This document shows, piece by piece, positions 1-9,435 of a stretch of 64,000 bases of DNA; the first letter of the stretch is position 1, and every line of letters begins with the position of its first letter. The notes beneath the pieces were generated by a model. It ran no database searches. It was not told where the DNA came from and saw only the letters and a list, made by a program, of their open reading frames with translations. This stretch comes from Burkholderia sp. GAS332 (GTDB taxonomy: Bacteria; Pseudomonadota; Gammaproteobacteria; Burkholderiales; Burkholderiaceae): positions 434,001-498,000 of the forward strand of contig FSRV01000003.1 of assembly GCA_900142905.1 (NCBI GenBank). Direction: 5' to 3'. Made by a program: the position numbers and the translations under genes.

Positions 1-157
1 CATCGTTGGCCGGATCCTGACCCAAGTGAAACAGGAGATGCCGGAACTGGCCCGGCAGGTTTTGATGAATAAAAAGTATTTTCAACGCGATGTTGCCATG
101 TATGTTGAATGCATGCTGACGCAGCCGGCAAGCCGCATCAAGCGGCCAGCCGGCTGA
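1..157 (+). CDS. C-terminal end of an unidentified protein (cut by window edge)
   Basis: An open frame enters from the left edge (first full codon at position 2) and ends at TGA 155-157. The 51 visible residues are charged and helix-like, with an ELARQVL stretch followed by KKYFQRDVAMYVECML, and end in a basic tail. The amino-acid composition looks genuinely coding. No family is recognisable from so short a piece. It converges on the giant RTX gene, whose stop lies about 60 bp away; I see no clear terminator between them. Confidence 0.5.
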   Translation, partial: IVGRILTQVKQEMPELARQVLMNKKYFQRDVAMYVECMLTQPASRIKRPAG

Positions 158-219
158 ACTGCGCTTTCAATCCGCTATCGCTCTTTTTCATGCGCGACAG
201 GTTGTTCTCCGCCACGGAT

Positions 220-3200
220 CTAGTGATGCCACGCTGTGTTCACCGCGGCGAGCACCGTTGGATCCGGAATGACCGGGTTGGACGACGACGTAGGATCGAA
301 CCCGGTGTTATTGGCGCTGAAGGTCGCCATGGCCTGAACCAGTCCGTTGATCTGTGTGTCGAGCGTCAGGTTCCCCGCTGTGCCTCCGCTGACGGTTAGT
401 TCGCTGAGTTGGCTCGCCGTATAGGTGAACCAGTTCTGGATCGTCGCTTCGGTCTTGGACCCCATAATGTCGACTTGCAGGTCGTTGCCGACGCGCTGCA
501 ACCAGAGCTCGTCGGGATTCACGCCCGCGACGGCCAGATCGCCCGCTGCCGCACCGCTGTAAACACCGTTGACGATCGTCTGCGTGCCATAACCGGCCTG
601 CATGACGTAAGTATCGTCACCGCCTTTACCGTATTCGACGTCGTTACCGCCCTTGCCGTCGAAAACGTCCGTGCCAGACGTGCCGTACAGCGTGTCGTTT
701 CCAGTGGTCCCAGTCGTTTCCATCTGAAAGAGTTGCGCGATCGAGAGCGTCGTGCCATCGGCGAAGGTAACCTGCTCGATCCCGTAGACAGAAGGAGCCA
801 GCAACATATCGTCGATCGTGATCTGGTCGCCGCTCACGCCATCCGAGAGGACCAGTCCATACCCGTCGGACGTGGCCTTGACCTGCAGTGACGACTTGCT
901 GATGCCGTCGCCTAACTGAAGCACGTTGGTCGCACCGTGCGATTCCTCTTCCAATATCTCGAGTTGCCCATAGCCGGGGTTGAACACGAACGTGTCTCCA
1001 CCACCGCCGCCGTACTCGAAGTCGTTGCCGCCCTTGCCGTCAATCAGGTCGGCGCCGCTTCCGCCAAACAGCGCGTCGCTGCCGGTGGTGGCAACGTTCA
1101 CCTTCTGAAGGATTTGATTCAGCGACCACGTCGTGCCATCCGCGAACTGCACCTGCTCCACGCCCGCGTTGATGATGCCGTACAGGTTGCCCAGCACGCC
1201 GTCGTCCACGGTGATCTGGTCGCCCGCGATGCCGTCGGTGATGACCAACGCGCCTTGTCGCGTTGCCGTCAAGGTGATGGACGATTCGCTGATCCCTGCG
1301 CCGAGCTGCAACGTGTTGACTGCGTTCGTCGTATCGCCCTCCTCGATCTCCAGTTGGCCATAACCCGGATTGAAGATAAAGGTATCGCCGCCGCCCTGAC
1401 CGATTTCGAGGTCGTTACCGCCCTTGCCGTCGAACACCTCTGCACTCGGCGTGCCGGTCAGCGTGTCGTTGCCAGACGTTCCGTATATGACCGTTCCCGC
1501 CGCCACCGGCGGAATTTTCTGGAGTAGTTGCTGGGCTGTCCAGACGGTGCCATCCGCAAACTGAACCTCCTGCACGCCGTCGCTGCTATTCGTCAGCATC
1601 GCGTCGAGCGTGATCTGATCGCCGCTGACGCCATCGGTCACGACCACGTTGTTGCCCACGGACGCGACCGTCACCGACGACTCGCTGATACCGGCGCCCA
1701 GTTGCAACACGTTAGCCGCCGTGCTGCTGTCGTCGGTCTCGTTGATTTCGAGCTCGCCGTACCCGGCGTTGAACACGAACGTATCGTTGCCGCCGTCGCC
1801 GATCTCGACATCGTTACCGCCCTTGCCATCGAACAGATCTGCGCCGGCTGTTCCGTACAGGGTATCGTTGCCAGTGGTGCCAGTAGTTTCCATCTGGATC
1901 AATTGCTGCCGGGACCAGGCGGTGCCGTCAGCGAATTGCACCAACTCCACGCCATCGCTGGCATTCGACAGCATCGAATCGAGTGTGATCTGGTCGCCGC
2001 TCACGCCGTCCGTCAGCACCAGCCCGGTGCCATCGGCAGTCGCGCTCACCCGCACCGACGACTCGACGATCCCGGCGCCCAGTTGCAGCGCGCTATCGAC
2101 ATAACTGTCCGCGTAAGTCTCCTCGACTTCGAGGTGACCGTAGCCGGCGTTGAACACAAATGTGTCGCTGCCACCTCGTCCGATTTCGACGTCGTTGCCG
2201 CCCTTGCCGTCGAGACGATCAGCACCCGACGTGCCGTAAAGCGTGTCGTTGCCCGTGGTACCCGTGAGCGCCATCTGGGCCAGTTGTGCTGCCGACCACG
2301 TAGTGCCGTCGGCAAACTGCACCTCGCTGACGCCGCCTCCATTAGCCGGGAGCATGCCGTCGAGCGTGATTTGATCCCCGGCAATGCCGTCCGTCACCAC
2401 GAGACCGTTGGCGCTGTTACCTCTCACGGTCAGATCGGATTCCGAGATTCCGGCCCCAAACTCCAGCACCGGCAACGCGGAGCCGAAGTAATACTCGTTG
2501 ATCTCAAGCTGGCCATAGCCGGCGTTGAATATAAAGGTATCACTCCCGCCGCCGCCCGACTCGTAATCGTTGCCGCCCTTGCCGTCGAACAGATCCGCGT
2601 TTTGCGTGCCGTAGAGCGAGTCGTTGCCGGTCGTACCCGTCGTCTCCATCTGAATCAACTGGGCCGCCGTCCACGTTGTGCCGTCGGCGAACTGCACCTG
2701 CTCAACGCCGTACTTCACCCCGCTCGCCGTTCGGTCGAGCATGTTCTGGAGCGTGATCTGGTCTCCCGTGATGCCGTCCGTCAAGACAATGCCGCCGCCG
2801 TCAGCACTCGCCTTCACCTGCATCGACGCCTCGCTGATGCCCTTGCCGAGTTCGAGCACCGGTATCGACGAACTCCAGCTGTAGTTCTCATTGATCGTCA
2901 GTTGTCCGTAGCCCGCATCGAACACGAACGTATCGTTGCCGCCGCCCCCGATCTCGACATCGTTGCCGCCTTTGCCGTCGAACAGATTGACTTGCACATC
3001 CGCGCCATACAGCGTGTCGTTGCCCGTCGTGCCAGTCGTCTCCATGCGCGTCAGTTGCGCGGCGCTCAGACTCGTGCCGTCCGCGAACTTCACGGTCTGG
3101 AGTCCGTCCATATTCATCGACAGCATGTCGTCGAGCGTAATCTGATCGCCCGCGATGCCATCGGTCAGCACCAGCCCCGTGCCATCGGCGGTGGCCTTGA

Positions 3201-6200
3201 CCTGGAGCGACGATTCGTTAATGCCCGGTCCGAGCAGCAGCACCGGACTCGCCGGGTCCTCGGCGAATGTTATGCCTATCTCCAGATCGCCATATCCGGC
3301 GTCGAACACGAACGTATCGTTGCCGCCATTGCCGCTTTCAAAATCGTTGCCTCCCTTGCCGTCGAAATAGTCGGCCCCGGGTGTTCCGTATAAGGAGTCG
3401 TTGCCCGTGGTGCCGGTGGTTTCCAACTGGATCAATTGCTGACCGGACCAGGTGGTGCCGTCGGCGAACTGCACCTCCTCCACGCCCGAGCCGTTGAGCC
3501 ACAGCACGTTATCGAGCGTGATCTGGTCGCCCGCGACGCCGTCGGTCAGCACAAGGCCCGTGCCATTGGAGGTCGCCTTGACCTGCACCGACGCCTCGTT
3601 GATCCCCGCGCCCAGTTGCAACACGTTAGCCGCCGTGCTGCTGTCGTCAACCTCGTTGATTTCGAGGGCGCCGTACCCCGCGTTGAACACGAACGTATCG
3701 TTGCCGCCTTTGCCTACTTCAAGATCGTTGCCGCCCTTGCCATCGAAGAGATTGGCCCCGCCCGTGCCATAAAGCGTGTCGTTGCCGGTCGTGCCGGTGG
3801 TCTCCAGTAGGACCAGTTGCGCCGCCGACCATGTAGTGCCGTCGGCGAACTGCACCTCCTCCACGCCTGCCCCGTTGAGCCACAACATGTCATCGAGCGT
3901 GATCTGGTCGCCCGCCACGCCGTCGGTCAGCACCAGGCCCAAACCGTCGGCGGTGGCGCGCGCCTGCAGCGACGACTCACTAATCCCTGCGCCCAGTTCA
4001 AGTACGTTCTGCGGTGTTCGGCCAGGGTCGCTTTCATTGATCTCGAGCTTGCCGTAACCCGCATTGAACACGAACGTGTCGTTGCCGCCCTGGCCGATCT
4101 CGAGATCGTTGCCACCTTTTCCATCGAACAGCTCCGCCCCCGGCGTGCCGTAGAGCGTGTCGTTGCCGGTCGTGCCGGTGGTCTCCATCTGGATCAACTG
4201 GGCCGCCGTCAACGTCGTGCCGTCGGCCAACTGCACTTGCCTGACGCCGGAACCCACGCTTTCCAGCATGCCGTCGAGAGTGATCTGGTCGCCGGTCACG
4301 CCGTCGGCAACCACGAGCCCCGTGCCGTTGGCGGTGGCCCGGACCTGGAGCGACGCTTCGCTGATGCCCTCGCCCAGCTCCAGCACAGGGGTTGCCCAGC
4401 CATAGGAGGGCTCGTCGATTTCGAGATGCCCATAACCGGCATTGAAGATGAACGTGTCGCTGCCGCCATTGCCGATTTCAACGTCATTACCGCCTTTGCC
4501 GTCGAACAGGTCAGCGCTGACCGACCCCGTCAGCGTATCGTTTCCGGTCGTTCCCGAGATCGCGCTGGCCATCTGCGAAAGCTGGCTCGCGCTCAGCGAC
4601 GTGCCGTCCGCGAACACCACTTCCTGCACACCGTCGTACGCGCTGGAGAGCATGTCGTCGATCGTGATCTGATCGCCGGCGATACCGTCGGTCAGCACAA
4701 GCCCGGTGCCATCCGATGTGGCGTGCGCGGACAGCGACGTTGCGCTGATCCCGGCACCCAGTTGCAGCACATTGTTTCTGTTGCCGTTGAAATCGAACTC
4801 GCTGATTTCGAGGTTGCCGTACCCGGCGTTGAACACAAACGTATCGTTGCCGCCGCCGCCGGTTTCGAAATCGTCGCCCCCTTTCCCGTCGATCAGGTCG
4901 GAGCCCGACGTGCCGTAAATCGAGTCGCTGCCGCTCGTCCCGGTCATCTCAGCCTGGATGATCTGCTGGCGGGTCCAGACCGTGCCGTCGGCAAACTCGA
5001 TCTGCTGCACGCCGTTCCCGCTGCTGGAGAACATCCCGTCCAGCTGGATGGTGTCCCCTGTCGTTCCGTCGGTCAGAACGATGTCGCCCATGCTGGTCGC
5101 CCGCACATTGATCGACGACGGGCTGATACCCGCGCCCAGAACGAGGGTGTTGGTGTTGCCAGCAGTCTCGAACTCGTTGATCTCGAGACTGCCGTAGCCC
5201 TTGTCGAAGACGAATGTATCGCCGCCGCCTCCACCTACTTCAAGGTCGTTGCCACCTTTGCCATCGAAGTATTCCGCCGAACTGCTGCCGTAAAGCACGT
5301 CGGCGCCTGTCGTGGCCGTTGCCAGCTCCGCCGCGAGGAGTTCCTGCTTGGTCCAGACCGTGCCGTCCGCGAACACGACTTCCTGCACACCATCGGCCGT
5401 GTTGCTGAACATTCCGTCGATCGTGATCTGGTCGCCGTTCGAGCCGACGGTCAGGATGGCATCTCCCGCCCGATCCGACACCACTGACACCTCGCTTGCC
5501 GTGATGCCACTTCCGAATTGAAGAATATTCGAGTCGCTTGCCGACGCGGCCACCTCATTGATCTCGAGTTTGCCGTATCCCTGATCGAAAACGAAGGTGT
5601 CGTTGCCGCCGTTGCCGACGACGTAGACGTTGCCGACCCCACCGTCGAGCAGATCCGCCCCCGACGTTCCCTGCAGATAATCGTAGCGGGTGGCGCCCGC
5701 GGCCTGCCCCACCTGCGCCAGAATCTGGCTACGCGACCAGATCGTGCCGTCCGCGAACGTGATGAACTGGACGCCCATAATGATCGAGTCGTCCATCTGA
5801 TAGAGATTGATCTTGCTGCCGTCCGTCAACGACAGCACGACATTGTCACCGCTCAGCGACACGGTGACATCCGCAGCCGTGATTCCCGCACCGAACTGCA
5901 GCGTATTCGTCGGATTGAGGGAGAGCGTATCGCCTTCGTCGATATCGACGGAGCCGTCGCCTTTGTTATAAACAAACGTGTCGTGCTGAGTCGAGGGATC
6001 GTCGAAGGTCTCTCCCCCGCCATTGCCGATCAACTCCGTGATGCCTTGCCCCGCATAAAAGGTGTCGTTCAATGGCGTGCCGGCTTCCACGATGCCCCCA
6101 TCGATGATGGCGACCTGTAGGTTCGACGCGATAACATTCGCGAGTGATCCGATCGTGTCGTTGGTGAACAGGGACACGAAGGCTTCGTAACCTGTGAGAC

Positions 6201-7866
6201 TCAGGCCAGCTTGCAGCCGATAGGCGTCCGCGACCGTGAGAACGAGTTCCCATTGACTGACGTTGCTGGCCGTCACATCGCCGAGTCGGGTGTAAGCCGA
6301 TTGCAGCGAAGCAAGGCTCTGGTCGGCGGTAATGGCGCCGTTTTCGTACTGGAATTCCGGTACGAGCGAGGCTAGCGCCGGAGATTGCAGCACCAACTGG
6401 CTGAAGACCGATGTATAGAGATCGTTCCAAGCCGCGTCGACATCGGGATACGCGTGGTATAGCGGATTGCTGCCGTAAATCGAACTGAACTGCTCGCCAA
6501 GAAATGACTCGACGAACTCAAGCTGACGAGCGTCAACATCCTTTCCGCGGGATGCAGGGTCTACGCCCGCAACGCCGGCCCATTCATACATGATCGCTTC
6601 GACATCGCTGGTAATCGTCGCGAGACTGGTGGAGGCCGGCAGATCGGCAAAATTCTCGACGAGTGTCGCCAAGGTAGCATCGAGCGTCATCGCGGACTGC
6701 AGATCGCGCACCGTCCCCGCGCCGGCCACCTGCGGCAATGACGCAATACTGGCGGGCACAACCACAGCCGTGTCGGGAATGGTGGCGGTCGTATTCTGAT
6801 CGAGCGAAACCGCTGCGATCTCGTGCGAGGAGCCGTCCGACAGCGTGAAACTGCTGACGTAATTCACCGCATTTCCGTCGATCGACTGATTCGAGACGAT
6901 GGCCGCGAGATTGATCGAGACGATGCCCAGTTGCGCCAGTGTATAGAGGCTCCCCTCGCCGGCGGTATTGCCGGTGGCCGAGTCCGCGACCCAGACCCTC
7001 AGCTCGCTGAACAGCGGATTGGACGCGTCGATGACTTGCGCGCCGCCGCTCAACTGCTGCAATTGCGCGAAGGATTCAATCAACTGCCCGCTGCTGGTAA
7101 TTGCCGCGCCATTCGGGTCCAGACACAGTATGCCGGTACCTGCGCCAACCCATGAGGTTTGTTGCGCGAACCCCGTGTTGGCGAAATCGAAATACGTCGG
7201 CGATCCAGCCAGCGACGTCAGGTTGATGCCATTGCCACTGAGGTCCAGTACGACTGGATCAATTTCCCTGCCCCCGTCGCCGAATAAGTTCTTTGCGTCA
7301 TCATCGGCACCGGTTGAAGCGCCGCCAGGCGGCGGTCCGCCGCTGTTGAAAAACTGCGCGATCAGGCCAGCTATCTGGCTGATGTCGTAGGGATCGTGCA
7401 CCTCGTTGTAATCGAGCATCAGCCCCCAGACCTGGAGCAGGATGCCGAAATAGGGTTGATCGGCAGCCACAAAAACGATCCCTGCCGAGATGAGGACCTG
7501 AGCATCCGCCCGGACAAGAGCTGTCTGATCCGCATGAATTTGCGCGGCATACGCTTCAGGATCAGTGTATTGGGTTGGCGCCGCCGAGTCGTACTGCAAG
7601 TTCTGCGCGGCTTGATTCGCCGATTTGATGGCGCCGGCGCCACGGGCCAGCGCCGCGGTAACCGGAGCCCCGGTACCGCCAGAAGATCCGTTGCCGAAAT
7701 CGCCCGCGAGCGAGTTGAGATCGCCGGCGATCATGCCCCCATCCGTCGCCGCCGTACCCGCATCGCTATTGCCATTAGACGCATCCGTGGCGGCCCCCGT
7801 GGTGTCATGGAGTAACGTCGTTGAATCCGTCATCGCTTGTCCAACCCAACCACCAGGAACAGGCAT
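220..7866 (-). CDS. Giant RTX (haemolysin-type calcium-binding) repeat protein, FrpC-like
   Basis: A 2548-residue protein, probably secreted by the type I system encoded at 9436-14463. The first ~190 residues are low-complexity and Ala/Gly/Asp-rich with no Sec signal peptide. Around residues 200-270 lies an LDLSGNGI...FDFANTGFAQ...GWVG-like block typical of FrpC-type RTX proteins. From about residue 620 to 2430 the protein is a tandem array of ~127-aa units, each holding RTX nonapeptides (GNDTLYGT, DGKGGND, GGNDTFVF) followed by an NAGYGxLEI segment, a LxLGxGI beta segment and VxFADGTxW, resembling the haemolysin-type calcium-binding-related domain. The final ~110 residues lack repeats and would hold the C-terminal secretion signal. 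The start is supported by GGAG nine bases upstream. The function could be adhesin, toxin or surface-layer; no enzymatic domain is visible. Confidence 0.9.
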   Translation of the reverse strand: MPVPGGWVGQAMTDSTTLLHDTTGAATDASNGNSDAGTAATDGGMIAGDLNSLAGDFGNGSSGGTGAPVTAALARGAGAIKSANQAAQNLQYDSAAPTQYTDPEAYAAQIHADQTALVRADAQVLISAGIVFVAADQPYFGILLQVWGLMLDYNEVHDPYDISQIAGLIAQFFNSGGPPPGGASTGADDDAKNLFGDGGREIDPVVLDLSGNGINLTSLAGSPTYFDFANTGFAQQTSWVGAGTGILCLDPNGAAITSSGQLIESFAQLQQLSGGAQVIDASNPLFSELRVWVADSATGNTAGEGSLYTLAQLGIVSINLAAIVSNQSIDGNAVNYVSSFTLSDGSSHEIAAVSLDQNTTATIPDTAVVVPASIASLPQVAGAGTVRDLQSAMTLDATLATLVENFADLPASTSLATITSDVEAIMYEWAGVAGVDPASRGKDVDARQLEFVESFLGEQFSSIYGSNPLYHAYPDVDAAWNDLYTSVFSQLVLQSPALASLVPEFQYENGAITADQSLASLQSAYTRLGDVTASNVSQWELVLTVADAYRLQAGLSLTGYEAFVSLFTNDTIGSLANVIASNLQVAIIDGGIVEAGTPLNDTFYAGQGITELIGNGGGETFDDPSTQHDTFVYNKGDGSVDIDEGDTLSLNPTNTLQFGAGITAADVTVSLSGDNVVLSLTDGSKINLYQMDDSIIMGVQFITFADGTIWSRSQILAQVGQAAGATRYDYLQGTSGADLLDGGVGNVYVVGNGGNDTFVFDQGYGKLEINEVAASASDSNILQFGSGITASEVSVVSDRAGDAILTVGSNGDQITIDGMFSNTADGVQEVVFADGTVWTKQELLAAELATATTGADVLYGSSSAEYFDGKGGNDLEVGGGGGDTFVFDKGYGSLEINEFETAGNTNTLVLGAGISPSSINVRATSMGDIVLTDGTTGDTIQLDGMFSSSGNGVQQIEFADGTVWTRQQIIQAEMTGTSGSDSIYGTSGSDLIDGKGGDDFETGGGGNDTFVFNAGYGNLEISEFDFNGNRNNVLQLGAGISATSLSAHATSDGTGLVLTDGIAGDQITIDDMLSSAYDGVQEVVFADGTSLSASQLSQMASAISGTTGNDTLTGSVSADLFDGKGGNDVEIGNGGSDTFIFNAGYGHLEIDEPSYGWATPVLELGEGISEASLQVRATANGTGLVVADGVTGDQITLDGMLESVGSGVRQVQLADGTTLTAAQLIQMETTGTTGNDTLYGTPGAELFDGKGGNDLEIGQGGNDTFVFNAGYGKLEINESDPGRTPQNVLELGAGISESSLQARATADGLGLVLTDGVAGDQITLDDMLWLNGAGVEEVQFADGTTWSAAQLVLLETTGTTGNDTLYGTGGANLFDGKGGNDLEVGKGGNDTFVFNAGYGALEINEVDDSSTAANVLQLGAGINEASVQVKATSNGTGLVLTDGVAGDQITLDNVLWLNGSGVEEVQFADGTTWSGQQLIQLETTGTTGNDSLYGTPGADYFDGKGGNDFESGNGGNDTFVFDAGYGDLEIGITFAEDPASPVLLLGPGINESSLQVKATADGTGLVLTDGIAGDQITLDDMLSMNMDGLQTVKFADGTSLSAAQLTRMETTGTTGNDTLYGADVQVNLFDGKGGNDVEIGGGGNDTFVFDAGYGQLTINENYSWSSSIPVLELGKGISEASMQVKASADGGGIVLTDGITGDQITLQNMLDRTASGVKYGVEQVQFADGTTWTAAQLIQMETTGTTGNDSLYGTQNADLFDGKGGNDYESGGGGSDTFIFNAGYGQLEINEYYFGSALPVLEFGAGISESDLTVRGNSANGLVVTDGIAGDQITLDGMLPANGGGVSEVQFADGTTWSAAQLAQMALTGTTGNDTLYGTSGADRLDGKGGNDVEIGRGGSDTFVFNAGYGHLEVEETYADSYVDSALQLGAGIVESSVRVSATADGTGLVLTDGVSGDQITLDSMLSNASDGVELVQFADGTAWSRQQLIQMETTGTTGNDTLYGTAGADLFDGKGGNDVEIGDGGNDTFVFNAGYGELEINETDDSSTAANVLQLGAGISESSVTVASVGNNVVVTDGVSGDQITLDAMLTNSSDGVQEVQFADGTVWTAQQLLQKIPPVAAGTVIYGTSGNDTLTGTPSAEVFDGKGGNDLEIGQGGGDTFIFNPGYGQLEIEEGDTTNAVNTLQLGAGISESSITLTATRQGALVITDGIAGDQITVDDGVLGNLYGIINAGVEQVQFADGTTWSLNQILQKVNVATTGSDALFGGSGADLIDGKGGNDFEYGGGGGDTFVFNPGYGQLEILEEESHGATNVLQLGDGISKSSLQVKATSDGYGLVLSDGVSGDQITIDDMLLAPSVYGIEQVTFADGTTLSIAQLFQMETTGTTGNDTLYGTSGTDVFDGKGGNDVEYGKGGDDTYVMQAGYGTQTIVNGVYSGAAAGDLAVAGVNPDELWLQRVGNDLQVDIMGSKTEATIQNWFTYTASQLSELTVSGGTAGNLTLDTQINGLVQAMATFSANNTGFDPTSSSNPVIPDPTVLAAVNTAWHH
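590..6010 (-). repeat. Coding tandem repeat array, ~380 bp period, about 14 good copies
   Basis: The codons for the D-T-F-[VI]-F core recur roughly every 375-390 bp. Copies near 5590, 5210, 4835, 4450, 4068, 3687, 3305, 2922, 2530, 2150, 1773, 1373 and 987 are well conserved. Degenerate end copies lie near 5985 (HDTFVY) and 600 (DDTYVM). Middle copies are the most alike, and end copies have drifted, the usual signature of expansion by unequal recombination. The array should be prone to copy-number change and to assembly collapse. Confidence 0.9.
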
Positions 7867-7925
7867 GGCTTCTCCGGAAATTAAGAATGAATATTAATTA
7901 GTGTGGTCATTCAACTTAAAGCCAA

Positions 7926-8726
7926 TCAACCGGCCTCACCATAAATTCTGCGCGAATCTCGTTCAGGCGAAATCAAGACTTTATTGGCAAACTTCAGATA
8001 AATCCACGCGAGCGCGGAAACACCGAGAAGATTGAGGATAAATTTAATACCGGCCTGCGCTGGAAACACAAGAGAAAAATCCATTCTTGCGCTCGATATA
8101 TATTGAATAATAGTATTTTCAACGATGTAAGAGGGAAGCGTCGAGGCGGCGCCATATATAAAGGCAATGGCGATAAAATTCCCGTGGGTATCCCGCCATG
8201 CAGCCCGCCACTCAATCTTTCCGCCTGACGCAATGTGTGGAAAGAGAAGTGCGCTTCGCGCCGTGACATAGGCGAGCAAAATTCTGAGAAGCGGGGTTAC
8301 CGTCTGGATAAATGCGGCTTCAACGCTTCCGTCCATTCCGGCGCCCCTGCCGATCGCGGAAGCAAGCGGAATGACTGCTAGCAGCGTGTAGCCGAATAAA
8401 AGCATGAGAACCCACAGAACAAAATAGCGGAGATAATCTTCGGCAGTCGATCCTGGCAGGGCTGGAAATTTGGCTCTCAAAATCCGCCGCATTGTCGGGA
8501 TGGCGATGACGAGGGCGGGAATGCTGCTCAAACGCTCGATCACCGAGTTCAGAATCCGTGGCCCAACAATGCCGACTGGAACCGCGAGTCGCAGCTTGTA
8601 TTCGACGAACATCGCTGCCCACATCAGGACAAACGTCGCGGAGGAAAGGAGCGGCATTTCCGCTATCACGCGAAACGTGTCCCGCCAGGCCCCCACAATG
8701 CACTGCCATACAGTGACCGATCGCAT
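7926..8726 (-). CDS. Polytopic membrane protein, unknown function
   Basis: A 266-aa protein with about five or six hydrophobic segments (roughly residues 20-45, 65-80, 105-130, 145-165, 185-205 and 230-250) and short basic loops, so very probably an inner-membrane protein. I recognise no motif. It is read in the same direction as the RTX gene, whose start lies 60 bp downstream, so the two may be co-transcribed. No Shine-Dalgarno is visible before its ATG. A small open frame ends five bases upstream and might provide translational coupling. Confidence 0.6.
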   Translation of the reverse strand: MRSVTVWQCIVGAWRDTFRVIAEMPLLSSATFVLMWAAMFVEYKLRLAVPVGIVGPRILNSVIERLSSIPALVIAIPTMRRILRAKFPALPGSTAEDYLRYFVLWVLMLLFGYTLLAVIPLASAIGRGAGMDGSVEAAFIQTVTPLLRILLAYVTARSALLFPHIASGGKIEWRAAWRDTHGNFIAIAFIYGAASTLPSYIVENTIIQYISSARMDFSLVFPAQAGIKFILNLLGVSALAWIYLKFANKVLISPERDSRRIYGEAG

Positions 8727-8730
8727 AATT

Positions 8731-8997
8731 TTAAAGAATTGAGTTTTCTTCTAATCGAAGGTATGCCCGACCGAATTCATTGTCGATTCGATACAGCTCA
8801 GTTTCAACGTCCGAATGTTTGTTCCAGCGGCAATCTGGATAAGCCTGTTGTGGCGTAAAGCGCGCGACGCGGGACTGAATGCTTCGGACGTCTGGCCGTT
8901 GCCAGGGTCGGCAGGGTGCCCAGTAGCCACGACGAAGCGAAAGGACAGACGACGATATGCACAGACGCCCCCGGCTCTCAATGTGTGCAGCCTTCAA
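8731..8997 (-). CDS. Possible small hypothetical protein (88 aa), translationally coupled
   Basis: An 88-residue open frame ends with TAA five bases before the ATG of the membrane protein. The C-terminal half, with an FTPQQAYPDCRWNKHSDVE-type stretch followed by ELYRIDNEFGRAYLRLEE, looks like real protein; the N-terminal half does not. An overlapping frame in the same region reads as noise. Coding status is uncertain, and a shorter start within the frame is possible. Confidence 0.25.
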   Translation of the reverse strand: MKAAHIESRGRLCISSSVLSLRRGYWAPCRPWQRPDVRSIQSRVARFTPQQAYPDCRWNKHSDVETELYRIDNEFGRAYLRLEENSIL

Positions 8998-9393
8998 TAT
9001 TGATACGGCTTATTTTCTGACAAATCTAACCGCGCCTGAATAGCGTTGTCAATGCATTTCTTTCAATTAATTTAGAATGCTTTTTGTAAAATACAGAATG
9101 CAAATTGAAAGATTGCTTTATATGACTGGAAAATTATTTATTCCGCATAGCGTGCTGCGAAAATACTCGGTGTCATAGCTTCATTTCATATCAAGTTTGC
9201 TTCGTCATGGGGCGATTATGCTGCGTGCATTGCCACCTCGCGAGAACCCGTGCTTTACGGCCGCGATTATTAGCTAGATGGCTTCTGTGTCAGCAAATCT
9301 TCGCTTAAGATAGGCGCTAAGTGCGCCGTATCGCGATGGCAGTGTATCAACGCAACGAACGGGAAAAATCTAAAAAAAACAAATGACACTATT
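8998..9393. other. AT-rich intergenic region upstream of the secretion operon
   Basis: About 400 bp with no convincing open frame. It is markedly more AT-rich than the surroundings (for example 9050-9180), as expected for a promoter region or an H-NS-type silencer target between the RTX-side genes and the divergent secretion operon. I could not single out a confident -35/-10 pair. Confidence 0.5.
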
Positions 9394-9420
9394 CTTCTGA
9401 GATGCCTCTCATCTCAGAAG
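9394..9420. promoter_or_regulatory. Perfect 11-bp hairpin in the leader of the type I secretion operon
   Basis: The arms CTTCTGAGATG (9394-9404) and CATCTCAGAAG (9410-9420) are exact reverse complements around a 5-nt loop, ending 15 bases before the start of the ABC transporter gene. There is no U-run after it, so it is more likely an operator or a translation-control hairpin than a terminator. Confidence 0.6.
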
Positions 9421-9435
9421 TTGTAACTGCGCACG

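Noticed and set aside
1528..5487. Long plus-strand open frames (up to 621 and 556 codons) opposite the RTX gene
   Set aside because: They are antisense images of the repeat array: the same Arg/Val/Ala/His-rich words repeat with the ~380-bp period, there are no ribosome sites and no family motifs.
590..6010. CRISPR-like periodic repeats
   Set aside because: The period is ~380 bp, with no short repeats or spacers; the repeats are in-frame protein-coding RTX units.
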